NCBI GenBank assembly: GCA_038206355.1
Contig: JBBRAY010000008.1
Location: 1 to 64,000, forward strand
DNA length: 64,000 nt
From: JAPLDB01 sp038206355
GTDB lineage: Bacteria > Bacteroidota > Bacteroidia > AKYH767-A > 2013-40CM-41-45
Direction: 5' to 3'
Part shown: positions 54,090 through 63,309 of the stretch, one piece after another
Layout: every line of letters starts with the position of its first letter
How positions within the stretch are numbered: the stretch's first letter is position 1
Made by a program: the position numbers and the translations under genes
Notes under the pieces: model-generated
What the model was told of the DNA's origin: nothing
What the model saw: the letters and a program-made list of their open reading frames with translations, nothing else
Database searches by the model: none

Positions 54090-54385
54090 CCTCTTTTTTT
54101 CCGGATTATTTATAGATTCATTACTCCCTTAAATAATCCAAATCCCGCATTTTTCCTCCTGAATCACTTATCCTTGAATTTATTGCAGTTATACCACTCA
54201 CACAGGGATTTCCGAAACATGTCGAAAATCTTCTGAGTGGTGTATCCCGATAGCATTCGAAAAATGATTTGTAATCGGGATAATCATGATTTGCAATCCG
54301 GCGAACTGTGCGCATTGATTGAATTTTTTCATCCTTTAGCATGCTTTTAAAAAAATCATGTAGGTTTGTCGTTCAACATTTATAG
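54090..54385. other. Spacer between plsX and fabH with inverted repeat
   Basis: About 300 bases, longer than usual between these genes. TATCCCGAT (54243-54251) and ATCGGGATA (54274-54282) form a 9-bp perfect stem separated by 22 bases; its core is related to the TCCCGATA palindromes at 14502 and 49969. No gene recognised, though a 73-codon minus-strand frame crosses it. Confidence 0.45.
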
Positions 54386-55378
54386 ATGAGCCAAAAAATA
54401 ACCGCTGCCATTACCGCTATCGGAGGATTTGTTCCTGAGTTCCGTTTAACAAACCAGATCCTTGAAACAATGGTGGATACAAAAGATGAATGGATCGTTT
54501 CGCGCACCGGAATTAAGGAGCGGCGAATCCTGAAAGGCGAAGGATTAGGCACCAGCGATATGGCTGCGCCTGCTGTGTTGGAACTTTGTAAAAAACGCGG
54601 TATAGATCCGTCTGAAATTGACATGTTGCTTTGTGCGACTACCACACCTGACTTTGTTTTTCCCGCTACGGCAAATATTATCACTGATAAAATCGGTGCG
54701 AAGAATGCTTTTGGATACGACATCCAGGCTGCCTGCTCAGGCTTCATTTATGCATTGGTTACAGGATCAAAATTTATTGAAAGCGGACAGTACAAAAAAG
54801 TCGTAATCGTAGGCGCTGATAAAATGAGCAGCATCATTGATTACACCGACCGCGCTACTTGTATTATTTTTGGTGACGGAGCGGGCGCCGTATTACTGGA
54901 ACCCAACACAGATGGACTGGGAATTCTTGATTCTATACTAAGAAGCGACGGCAGCGGAAGGGTTTATCTTCATCAGAAAGCAGGAGGTTCCGTAAAGCCG
55001 GCTTCACACAAAACAGTTGACGAGAAAGAACATTTTGTTTTCCAGGACGGTCAGCCTGTTTTCAAATTTGCTGTGAAAGGAATGGCTGATGTAAGTGCAG
55101 AAATTATGGAACGCAATAACCTGAAAGCCGAAGATGTTTCCTGGCTCGTACCTCATCAGGCTAACAAGCGGATCATTGATGCAACAGCAAGACGAATGGG
55201 TGTTGGTGAAGAAAAAATAATGATGACCATTCAGAAATTCGGGAATACCACTAGTGGCACCATTCCACTTTGTCTTTGGGATTATGAGAAGCAACTAAAT
55301 AAAGGAGACAACCTTGTGCTCGCTGCTTTTGGCGGCGGATTCACCTGGGGAAGTATCTGGTTGAAATGGGCGTATTGA
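54386..55378 (+). CDS. fabH: Beta-ketoacyl-ACP synthase III
   Basis: Starts fatty-acid synthesis by condensing acyl-CoA with malonyl-ACP. 330 residues. The catalytic triad context is intact: Cys117 in DIQAACSGF, His in LVPHQANKRI, Asn in FGNTTSGTIPL. WIVSRTGIKERR and the C-terminal AAFGGGFTWGSIWLKW are typical. Follows plsX, the conserved order. Confidence 0.97.
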   Translation: MSQKITAAITAIGGFVPEFRLTNQILETMVDTKDEWIVSRTGIKERRILKGEGLGTSDMAAPAVLELCKKRGIDPSEIDMLLCATTTPDFVFPATANIITDKIGAKNAFGYDIQAACSGFIYALVTGSKFIESGQYKKVVIVGADKMSSIIDYTDRATCIIFGDGAGAVLLEPNTDGLGILDSILRSDGSGRVYLHQKAGGSVKPASHKTVDEKEHFVFQDGQPVFKFAVKGMADVSAEIMERNNLKAEDVSWLVPHQANKRIIDATARRMGVGEEKIMMTIQKFGNTTSGTIPLCLWDYEKQLNKGDNLVLAAFGGGFTWGSIWLKWAY

Positions 55379-55425
55379 GAAACGGGAGGCAAGAACCAAA
55401 ACATTAGACGCAAGAAAATAAAGCA

Positions 55426-57366
55426 CTACTTCATTTTTCGTTGTTCGATCATACGTTGAGTAGTTTGAATTGACGCTTGTAGAAATATTTTCATCGAATC
55501 AGCCAACCCGGTTTTTTCAATAACAGCAAGCCCTTTTTTATCAGCAGAGATTTTATAATACAATTCCCTGTCATGGCCCATCACGAAAATATATTCAGGG
55601 CTTACACAAAGTAATTCTTCATCATAATTAAACGGAAAATAATTCCTGTTAGAATTCATCAGATCTACTCCCATTGAATTATTGGTGTAAGAGATATTCA
55701 GCAGTCCGCATACCGTTGCATAAATATCGGCCTGACCTCCTACTGAATTTATTATCTCAGGTGCATTAAAAATTTTCGGTGCATATATGATCAGCGGCAA
55801 ATGATGAAAGGCAAGGTAATGGTCAAATCCCTCCGTAAGCCCTCCGTGGTCACCGGTAAAAACAAAAATAGTTGAATCGAACCAGGGACGAGATGATGCT
55901 TCCTTCAAAAACTCTCCAATAGACCAGTCAGCATACTCCACCATTTGATCTTCCAGGCTATTTGAATGTGTATTCAGCGTAATATTTTCAGGAAGAACAA
56001 AGGGCTCATGGTTACTGCCGGTAATCATCGCCGCAAAAAAAGGTTGAGCTGCTTGCTCATCCAACTCTGATATCACACGTTCAAACATGATATGGTCAGG
56101 AACTCCCAATGTACTGAGCACATACTCCCTGGGATAATCTTTTTCGGAGATTATTTTTTCAAATCCATTGGGTAGAAGAAACCCGGCCATGTTATCAAAC
56201 TGGTCATCATGCGTTGTAAAAAATGTAGTGCTGTAACCCAGTGAATGCAACGTACCGGGAAGTCCGGTATACGGTTGCTGATGCGCAAGGTCCTTCATCT
56301 GATGAACCATTGGCAAAGAATGAAATCCATAAAGTGAAGAATAGATACCATTGAATGTATGATTGCCATCAGAATAAAAATTGTTGAATGAAACTGAATT
56401 ATCAAACAGGCTATCAAGCACAGGAGTCAGGTTACCGGCGTTTCCGAAGTGAGACATATTTTTCGCACTCATGCTTTCCATCAGCACAACGACCACATTG
56501 TAATGATTTGGATTTCCTGAAGCAACAATCTTTCTTGCAATAGGTGAAACCGTTTCGTCATGGCTCACTATTCCAAGATTCTGCCTGACTATTTTTTCTG
56601 CTTCACCATCTTCCATAAAGTTGTAACGCACATCCTTGTTAGCTTTCTTATCAAGCCAGCTTCGAATCAAGGTATAAACAGGATTCAATCCCAGTTGATT
56701 TGTAAAATTGTATGGGCTGAAAAATGCCGTTCCCCACCTGATGGGTGATTTAACAGCAATACGGCCACGGATTCCTGCAAACATCAGTAAAAGCAAAATC
56801 ATATAAACGGCAACACTTTGATGGGTGCCTATTACATCTGCTCTACCCGAAAATGAAATTGCTTGAAACTTCTTAATCAGTTTATAGAAAAGAAAAATTA
56901 AGAGAAAAAACATAATCAGGAAAGGGTAATTTGAAATGTCCTGAAAAATAAATTTCAGCATCCACCCCGGCGTATCTGTCCACTGAAGAATTGAAATGGT
57001 TAACCGCGAAGCACCATGACCAAACCAACGAATGTCGGCAATGTGTGCAAAAAAAGAAATGGTATAAACGATTACGATAAATGCAGAAATAACCCCTGAA
57101 ACTTTTGCAGTTCTAACCCTAAACAATGACAATAAAAAAAATATTACTGCAGGAAGAATAAGCAGATAGCCGTTGATAACTGCATCAAACCGCAAACCCA
57201 TCAGCAGCGATTGAAAAATAACAGATAACGGAATATCCTTTAGCTCATTCGTATGAAGAAATAAAAGCAGTATCCGGAAGCTGAAAAATACGAGCATGCC
57301 GGTAGCATAAACAAGAATGATAAACTGAATGGGAGCAGGAAGTTTTTTCAGCAGCTTATTCATCAA
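55426..57366 (-). CDS. LTA synthase-type membrane sulfatase/phosphotransferase
   Basis: 646 residues with five N-terminal helices (to about residue 200) and an extracytoplasmic alkaline-phosphatase-superfamily domain. Seen: VVLMESMSAKNMSHFGN with the nucleophile region, SDGNHTFNGIYSSLYG, FTTHDDQFDNMAGF and VFTGDHGGLTEG. In Gram-negative Bacteroidota such proteins probably transfer phosphoglycerol or phosphoethanolamine to envelope glycans rather than make lipoteichoic acid. The start overlaps the RidA stop by four bases (ATGA), so the two are coupled. Confidence 0.9.
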   Translation of the reverse strand: MMNKLLKKLPAPIQFIILVYATGMLVFFSFRILLLFLHTNELKDIPLSVIFQSLLMGLRFDAVINGYLLILPAVIFFLLSLFRVRTAKVSGVISAFIVIVYTISFFAHIADIRWFGHGASRLTISILQWTDTPGWMLKFIFQDISNYPFLIMFFLLIFLFYKLIKKFQAISFSGRADVIGTHQSVAVYMILLLLMFAGIRGRIAVKSPIRWGTAFFSPYNFTNQLGLNPVYTLIRSWLDKKANKDVRYNFMEDGEAEKIVRQNLGIVSHDETVSPIARKIVASGNPNHYNVVVVLMESMSAKNMSHFGNAGNLTPVLDSLFDNSVSFNNFYSDGNHTFNGIYSSLYGFHSLPMVHQMKDLAHQQPYTGLPGTLHSLGYSTTFFTTHDDQFDNMAGFLLPNGFEKIISEKDYPREYVLSTLGVPDHIMFERVISELDEQAAQPFFAAMITGSNHEPFVLPENITLNTHSNSLEDQMVEYADWSIGEFLKEASSRPWFDSTIFVFTGDHGGLTEGFDHYLAFHHLPLIIYAPKIFNAPEIINSVGGQADIYATVCGLLNISYTNNSMGVDLMNSNRNYFPFNYDEELLCVSPEYIFVMGHDRELYYKISADKKGLAVIEKTGLADSMKIFLQASIQTTQRMIEQRKMK

Positions 57367-57794
57367 ACAGTGGCGATAACTTTCAACTCAATTGCAATTG
57401 GCGTTGGAAGGCAATTGATTTCAACAGTAGTGCGGCAGGGAGGATTATTTTTGAAATATTCAGCCCATAGCTTATTGTACTTCGGAAAATCGTCTTTCAT
57501 GTTAGTGAGAAAAACAGTAACATCAACGATCTTATCCCACGATGATCCGGCATCTTCTAAAATAAGCCTTACATTTTTGAAAACAGAATGACATTGCGCT
57601 TCAATATCGTAAGAAGAAATTTTTCCGTCGCCATCCAGTTCAACTCCGGGAATTTTTTTTGTACCTCTCTCCCTTGGCCCCACTCCTGAAAGAAACAACA
57701 TATTGCCAACCCGCCTTGCATGTGGATATAAACCAACGGGCTCGGGTGCTTTTTCTGAATGAATTCCTTTGGATGGATTGCTTGCGTCTGACAT
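57363..57794 (-). CDS. RidA/YjgF family enamine/imine deaminase-like protein
   Basis: 143 residues. RidA fold with YPHARRVGNMLFLSGVG, AQCHSVFKNVRLILEDAGSSWDKIVDVTVFLTNM and PPCRTTVEINCLP, which retains the active-site Arg. The N-terminal extension (SDASNPSKGIHSEKAPEP) resembles the 2-aminomuconate-deaminase-like branch more than housekeeping RidA. It overlaps the LTA-synthase-like gene; the pairing has no obvious metabolic logic. Confidence 0.9.
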   Translation of the reverse strand: MSDASNPSKGIHSEKAPEPVGLYPHARRVGNMLFLSGVGPRERGTKKIPGVELDGDGKISSYDIEAQCHSVFKNVRLILEDAGSSWDKIVDVTVFLTNMKDDFPKYNKLWAEYFKNNPPCRTTVEINCLPTPIAIELKVIATV

Positions 57795-57853
57795 GATCTG
57801 AAATTGGTTTACGAATATCGAAATAAAAAATTATCCCATCAGCATAACTGTAT

Positions 57854-58735
57854 TCAGTTAAATTTATTGAGTATTGAAACAACCTGCTCCATATACCCTC
57901 CACCAAATAAATTCACATGAACCATCAATGGATATAGGTTGTGGATATCAATCCGCGTTTCAAACCCCTCCTTAATCGGGAAGTGTTCCTCGTAAGCTTT
58001 ATAAAATTCAGCATCAAATCCACCAAATAATTTAGTCATGGCAAGATCCATTTCCCGATGACCATAGTAAACTGCAGGATCAATAAGCATAGCGCCGCCC
58101 GTTTTATTTACGAGAAAATTACCATTCCATAAATCACCATGCAACAAGGCAGGTTTTTCCTCAGGAATAATTTCTCCCAGTTTTAAATATAGATTTTGAA
58201 ATTGATTCATTATAGCGTTGCTGATTAATCCATTATCCCTTGCAACTCGGATCTGTGGCTCCAGGCGTTCCTGAATGAAAAAATCAACCCATCTTTCATA
58301 ATTTAAATTAGATTGCGCAAGCGAACCGATGTAATTATTTCGCTTCAGTCCGAATTTAACATTGCTGCATTTATGCATCTCAGCTACCAACTTTCCGAAA
58401 TCCGGCCAGAAATTAATTCCACGCGTTCCAGGCTCAATCCATTCCAGCAAAAGAAATGAAATCTCGTTTGCCTCGCCGACTGCAATAACGAGTGGAACAG
58501 ATCCGTCAACTGCCTTCTCCATCAGATGCAATCCCTCCGCTTCAACAATAAACATTTCCGGATAACGGCTTGCGTTATTGAATTTCAAAAAATATTTTCC
58601 TGAATCTGTATTTAAACAATAACAATCATTAATACAACCTCCTGAAACATTGCCCGCTGAAATAACCGAACAATTTTTACCTAAATACCCCCCCAGTATG
58701 AGTTCAACTTCTGCCTTTACAAAGCCGGGTATCAT
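57854..58735 (-). CDS. Fructosamine kinase family protein
   Basis: 293 residues of the kinase-like fold. The FN3K signature is seen: VSGGCINDCYCLNTDSGKYFLKFN, the Glu in EAEGLHLME, the catalytic ALLHGDLWNGNFLVN and metal-binding LIDPAVYYGHREMDLAM. It phosphorylates ketosamines or glycated proteins to promote deglycation. The ATG (58735) overlaps the methyltransferase stop (ATGA), so they are translationally coupled. Confidence 0.93.
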   Translation of the reverse strand: MIPGFVKAEVELILGGYLGKNCSVISAGNVSGGCINDCYCLNTDSGKYFLKFNNASRYPEMFIVEAEGLHLMEKAVDGSVPLVIAVGEANEISFLLLEWIEPGTRGINFWPDFGKLVAEMHKCSNVKFGLKRNNYIGSLAQSNLNYERWVDFFIQERLEPQIRVARDNGLISNAIMNQFQNLYLKLGEIIPEEKPALLHGDLWNGNFLVNKTGGAMLIDPAVYYGHREMDLAMTKLFGGFDAEFYKAYEEHFPIKEGFETRIDIHNLYPLMVHVNLFGGGYMEQVVSILNKFN

Positions 58736-59697
58736 CTCTCAAAAATCAAAAACATATCTGTTCCGTTTTTTTGTTCTTTCTCCTCGTCCCACTCTTTCTT
58801 TGCCTTCCCTGAAATGTACCTGCTCAACGGAATCGCTATCCAGAAAAAAAGCACCAATGACAAGGCCTGAAATAACTTCTTAAGGATATAAAATCTGCCT
58901 CTGTCTGCCGGCGTGAATGCTGATGCAGCAAAAAAACAAAACCAAGAAAATGTAAGCCGCTTCCTCCAGTACGTCAGTTTAAAAAATGCCCTGAATGAAT
59001 TGGCATGAAAAGGATCTGTAATATTCCATACCAAACCAAAATTACTTTCTGCAATCCACTTGATGGCGCCCCAGTACTGATTGGAGTAATAATCTTTTAA
59101 AAGTCTGAATCCTGATTTTGCAAACAACGCGTCTGCCTGTTGAACATTCAGCCTCCGCATATGTGCTGTATCCTCATAAAAAAATTTACCTGTTACAGGA
59201 TCAAAACCATTTTTCGTCCACTGCGCAAGGCGGTGCTCAAGGCTCCCTTCATGGTTACAAGGTAAGCTATGCAACATTGTACATTTTGAAGCAGCAAAAG
59301 AGGACATTTCTTCTGAAGTAATTCTTTCATCAAAAGTATGCTCGAGTACATGATGTGAATGAATAAAATCAAACCGCTTTACAGAAAAATTTTTATCCCC
59401 GATTACAAAAAAAGTAATTCCCGGACTGTTCTTCTTCGCACTTTCAATTGCCTCAGCACTGATGTCGCAACCCGAAATTGTCCAGCCGGGCAATGCCGCA
59501 CGGATCACCTGCGTAAATATTCCCCTGCCACAGCCAAAGTCAAGTGCGTTTCCGACTGCAGGAAGGTTCAGTCCTTTAATCAATTCATACAACCTGTCTT
59601 TGTCGAAATTACTCCAGTGACCCATGTAGCCATGCGAGTAGCGGCTTTCATAAAAATCAACAGATGCTTTCCTGTCAGAAAATTGAATGGTCTCCAT
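58732..59697 (-). CDS. Class I SAM-dependent methyltransferase with C-terminal membrane segment
   Basis: 321 residues. Rossmann methyltransferase motif I at GNALDFGCGRGIF and motif II region DFIHSHHVLEHTFD, as in UbiE/COQ5-like and sugar or lipid methyltransferases. The C-terminal third has a hydrophobic hairpin (about 255-295, WFCFFAASAF and ALSLVLFFWIAIPL), suggesting membrane attachment. Coupled to the fructosamine kinase gene by a four-base overlap. Confidence 0.85.
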   Translation of the reverse strand: METIQFSDRKASVDFYESRYSHGYMGHWSNFDKDRLYELIKGLNLPAVGNALDFGCGRGIFTQVIRAALPGWTISGCDISAEAIESAKKNSPGITFFVIGDKNFSVKRFDFIHSHHVLEHTFDERITSEEMSSFAASKCTMLHSLPCNHEGSLEHRLAQWTKNGFDPVTGKFFYEDTAHMRRLNVQQADALFAKSGFRLLKDYYSNQYWGAIKWIAESNFGLVWNITDPFHANSFRAFFKLTYWRKRLTFSWFCFFAASAFTPADRGRFYILKKLFQALSLVLFFWIAIPLSRYISGKAKKEWDEEKEQKNGTDMFLIFER

Positions 59698-59712
59698 ACA
59701 GCTCAGAAAAAT

Positions 59713-62634
59713 TTACAGCTTTGTTGCCAGTACACAGGTCTTTTTGTATTCCTTCACTTCACCATCCAGATTGAATACTTCTATAAAAAATATATAAATT
59801 CCTGTGCGTGCCTTTTCCTTATCGTCATTCACTCCATCCCAACTGAAAGCACCATCATTGCCGAGGTATTGATTTTCAATTAATGTCCTTACCGGTCGGC
59901 CTTTGGAGTCAAATACTTTTACATTGGCGAGGTATCCCGGCGTGCTGAAATGAAATAAAATATTCACAACGTCATTAAACCCGTCATTGTCGGGAGAAAA
60001 AACTTCGGGCTCAATGGTAATGTCATTATTGCCCGTACCCGCTTCACTCTGCTGGGAGTTTTTATATCCCGGCGTAGCAAATCCTGAACCTTCTGATGCA
60101 CTATGCCAGTTTTGCGGATCATTGGTAGGCCGTGCTGCACTCAATCGCTCCAGAGAAATATTGTGAACGTCATTGTACAATGGAAAATGCCAGGAAGAAT
60201 AATAATGCAAAGAATCAATTATTACTGCAGCATCATTCTTTAAAACAAGCATGTCTTCTTCGGTAAGTAAATCAGGAAAAGCCATGTTCAGAAAAGCGTA
60301 TGGATTTTCAGTTCGATAATGGGCCTTGATTTTATCCCCGTCATCACTAAGTACAAGATAAGTGGAAGGAAACATCAGGTAACAACCGGTAGTTAATACC
60401 TGAGGTGTATTCGCATTACCCGAAGAAATGCTGTAATTATTAATCACAAGTTTACTCAAATCAATTATTTTATCAGAAGCATTATAAAGTTCAGCAAACT
60501 CTACTGCGCCATTGTTCGTGCTGAATAAAATTTCATTGATAAGAATATCTCCTGCGGAGCTGGCAACAGGTGTTGCGAAATTCACAGATGAATTGGATAA
60601 CGGGTTTCCGGCACAATCGGCCAGCGTAGGGATTGTAACAGTCCAGATGTTATTTGCTGCTGATGAGGTTAGCGTCAATGTTACACTCATACCATCAGCT
60701 GATGAAACTGCAGCAGAGGGGTTTCCAATCAAAACATCTGTTTCAGAAATTAAATAGTTTGCTGTATTTATTAATGCTGTATCGGGAATGACCTCTGAAA
60801 AATACACCGTAACATGCAATGAATCTATCAAACATGCACGCAAAAGCCGCGGAGCAACGACGTCATTAAAAATTCCATTCACACTATTGGTACGTCCCGG
60901 TGTTCCACCAGAAGGATCAACAGACGCATTCCAGTTTTCTTTACTGATGCATGTATAATCCGGATCAATACGCTCAATGCTCCAGCCGCCGTTTACTTTA
61001 ATTGAATTGTGATGCCATGTTTCATCATAATGAATTTTATCGAGTACGACCAATCCGGGATCGTATATAACAACATCGTCTGATCCTCCTGCAGACGGAT
61101 TATTGAATGCCGGAAAAGAAGTCACACCAATGGTACTTCCGAAAACTGAAAATGCTGCAACATTTGCAGTAGCACATAAAATCAAAAATGAATCCGGTTT
61201 AAGAATAAAAGGAGGCAGATCATGCGGACTCCCGGAGTCAGAAAGTTTCCATCCTGCAAGGTCAAAGGTTTTATTACTGCGGTTGAATATCTCAATGTAT
61301 TCGGCATTCGGCAAACCCACAACAGGATCAGGATCTGCCATGACTTCTGTTATGATTACGTCATATGGAAGCGGAGTCGTAACTGACGAAAATAAAAATG
61401 TCGTCGTCGAATTTGCAACAATGGAATTCAATGCAAGATCCTGAACATTGTTCACGGTCAGCGTGTAAGTTGTTCCTCCTGCAAAATTGCCTGTATAAGT
61501 AAGGTGAACAAGGGAAAAATTTGAACCATCACGGGTGGCAGAAGAAGGAATTCCTGCTCCATTATTCACTGAGTAATTTGAAGCCGTTTGAGATGTTGCG
61601 GGATTGACTGCTTCTGAAAATAAAACATCAAGCTGCATTGACGAAGTCGCTGTCGCAGAAACGAGAAGCGGAGCCGTAACATCAGGCGCATAAATAAATG
61701 AAGCCGTTGAATTGGCAATGATTGTATTTCCTGAAAGGTCATTTACAAAGTTAATGGTAACCGTGTACGTTGTCGCTGCGGTAAATGAATTTGCAAACGT
61801 AAGATGAACCAATGACTGGTTGCTTACATCGCGCACTGCTGACGATGGAAATCCGATTCCATTATTCACTGAATAATTTGCTGCCGTCTGCGAAGTTGCA
61901 ACCTCAACAGCTTCTGAAAACAAAACATCCAGTTGTGTGGAAGAAATCGCAGTTGCTGATGTGATTGTCGGTGGGATTACATCAACTGTTCCTCCACCGG
62001 CATAAATGTCATCAAAATAAAATTTCGTTGCATTACTGGAGGTATATACACATTCAATTCCGAAAAAGGAAGAAGTATTATATGTGGCATCAGTTCCTGT
62101 AGCTTCGAGAACATAACTGGTTCCGCCAGCTGGATCCACACTCAGCGACCAGAGTCCTGTAGCGTCCCGCGTAACTTTTACACCAACAGTAAATGAGCTT
62201 GCTATTTCGGCCTCTGTTCCACGACATACAGAAGTTGAAGTACTACCATCCTGACGAAACAACTGTATTGCATCGAGTGATAATGCCTCCCCGAATTGAA
62301 GGTAGTAACCATTCAGTGGACCGGTAACAAGACTTTGATCAGAGACAAGATAAACCCTGCCGTAATTTGCACCGGAAGGAGCGAAACTTTGCTTTATCCA
62401 GAAATGCCATTCCGCATTGTCTAACGATGCCATCGGATTGGCAACAGATAAATAAGATGTAGCTGAAGCCGCACTGTTGAGTTGCAACTGCTGAGATGCA
62501 TTCACAATAAATTGTCCTGCGTCACCTGTCCATGTCGGGTTTGCAGTAAAGTCCCCGTCAGTAAAATCGTCCTGCAATTGCGCAAATGCAATAACAGGAA
62601 AAAAAGATAAAATGAATAATAAAGTCCGTTTCAT
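59713..62634 (-). CDS. T9SS surface protein with Ig-like repeats, lamin-tail domains and CHU_C end
   Basis: 973 residues. Signal peptide (MKRTLLFILSFFPVIAFAQ); an N-terminal lectin-like region (about 20-215); two tandem SwmB/Ig-like repeats (about 220-315 and 316-410) that are nearly copies (QLDVLFSEAV twice, LVHLTF/LVHLTY, TSQTAxNYSVNNG); a lamin-tail domain (about 420-560, VIITEVMADPDPVVGLPNAEYIEIFN); a third Ig-like repeat; a second lamin-tail domain (about 680-800); and a gliding-motility-associated C-terminal (type B) domain (EPEVFSPDNDGFNDVV to VLATKL). Exported and surface-held by T9SS; probably adhesive. Confidence 0.88.
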   Translation of the reverse strand: MKRTLLFILSFFPVIAFAQLQDDFTDGDFTANPTWTGDAGQFIVNASQQLQLNSAASATSYLSVANPMASLDNAEWHFWIKQSFAPSGANYGRVYLVSDQSLVTGPLNGYYLQFGEALSLDAIQLFRQDGSTSTSVCRGTEAEIASSFTVGVKVTRDATGLWSLSVDPAGGTSYVLEATGTDATYNTSSFFGIECVYTSSNATKFYFDDIYAGGGTVDVIPPTITSATAISSTQLDVLFSEAVEVATSQTAANYSVNNGIGFPSSAVRDVSNQSLVHLTFANSFTAATTYTVTINFVNDLSGNTIIANSTASFIYAPDVTAPLLVSATATSSMQLDVLFSEAVNPATSQTASNYSVNNGAGIPSSATRDGSNFSLVHLTYTGNFAGGTTYTLTVNNVQDLALNSIVANSTTTFLFSSVTTPLPYDVIITEVMADPDPVVGLPNAEYIEIFNRSNKTFDLAGWKLSDSGSPHDLPPFILKPDSFLILCATANVAAFSVFGSTIGVTSFPAFNNPSAGGSDDVVIYDPGLVVLDKIHYDETWHHNSIKVNGGWSIERIDPDYTCISKENWNASVDPSGGTPGRTNSVNGIFNDVVAPRLLRACLIDSLHVTVYFSEVIPDTALINTANYLISETDVLIGNPSAAVSSADGMSVTLTLTSSAANNIWTVTIPTLADCAGNPLSNSSVNFATPVASSAGDILINEILFSTNNGAVEFAELYNASDKIIDLSKLVINNYSISSGNANTPQVLTTGCYLMFPSTYLVLSDDGDKIKAHYRTENPYAFLNMAFPDLLTEEDMLVLKNDAAVIIDSLHYYSSWHFPLYNDVHNISLERLSAARPTNDPQNWHSASEGSGFATPGYKNSQQSEAGTGNNDITIEPEVFSPDNDGFNDVVNILFHFSTPGYLANVKVFDSKGRPVRTLIENQYLGNDGAFSWDGVNDDKEKARTGIYIFFIEVFNLDGEVKEYKKTCVLATKL

Positions 62635-62685
62635 GGGTGGCTGGATTTTTAGAGAAAAGTAAAAGTACCAATTCTATGTCCTCCG

Positions 62686-62723
62686 CAAAAAAAGAAAATC
62701 TACCCCCGTGATGAAGGCAGATT
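62686..62723 (-). terminator. Intrinsic terminator of the bactofilin gene
   Basis: AATCTACC (62697-62704) and GGCAGATT (62716-62723) pair, with one wobble, across an 11-base loop. On the minus strand it is followed by TTCTTTTTTT. It lies 25 bases past the bactofilin stop. Confidence 0.7.
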
Positions 62724-62747
62724 CTATGATACCGGAGTCTGTATTAT

Positions 62748-63167
62748 TCAGGATGCAGTTTTTTCTTTCAGCTCGGTTTTTTTGTCGGTGTTGTGCATGT
62801 CTTTAATCATAGGGCCCATATTGCAGGTACCTGTAAATGTAGCGCCTACTTCTACAACGAGTTTTCCCGTTACAATATCGCCCTGGATATTGGCAGAAGA
62901 TTTTAGAAAAAGTAATTCATTTACGGTTACTTTTCCGCGGATACTTCCGCTCACGTCGGCATTCTGGCTGGTTACGTTTCCATCAATAGAGCCGGTTCCG
63001 CCCACAACAACTTTCGATTTTGAAATCACATTTCCAAGTACACTGCCATCAATGCGAATGTCGCCATTCGATTTGATATCGCCTTCCACTACAGTGCCTG
63101 CACCGATAAGGTTAATGGATGAAGTTCCTCCTTCTGTTTTTCCTGCCACTGAATTTTTATTGAACAT
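62748..63167 (-). CDS. Bactofilin (polymer-forming cytoskeletal protein)
   Basis: 139 residues from ATG 63167; 22 codons of upstream open frame are not typical. The right-handed beta-helix of the bactofilin domain covers about 18-115 with its six-residue hydrophobic periodicity (VVEGDIKSNGDIRIDGSVLG, ANIQGDIVTGKLVVE). Charged tail at the C-terminus. It forms nucleotide-independent filaments at the membrane. Its place after the PorW/SprE-like gene matches a recurring Bacteroidota neighbourhood as I recall it. Confidence 0.93.
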   Translation of the reverse strand: MFNKNSVAGKTEGGTSSINLIGAGTVVEGDIKSNGDIRIDGSVLGNVISKSKVVVGGTGSIDGNVTSQNADVSGSIRGKVTVNELLFLKSSANIQGDIVTGKLVVEVGATFTGTCNMGPMIKDMHNTDKKTELKEKTAS

Positions 63168-63309
63168 ATCAAAAATAATTAAGGTGAATATTCCTTTGAT
63201 GTGCAAATGTAAAACTATTATGCTCCGAAGCAAGAGGAAAATGACCCCGGAAATTACATTCAGAAAAATGAAGGTTCTTCAGGAAAAATACAAATTTCTA
63301 ACCCGGGAA

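Noticed and set aside
54121..54342. 73-codon minus-strand gene between plsX and fabH
   Set aside because: No recognisable domain, no plausible start context, and it crosses an inverted repeat in a same-strand operon spacer.
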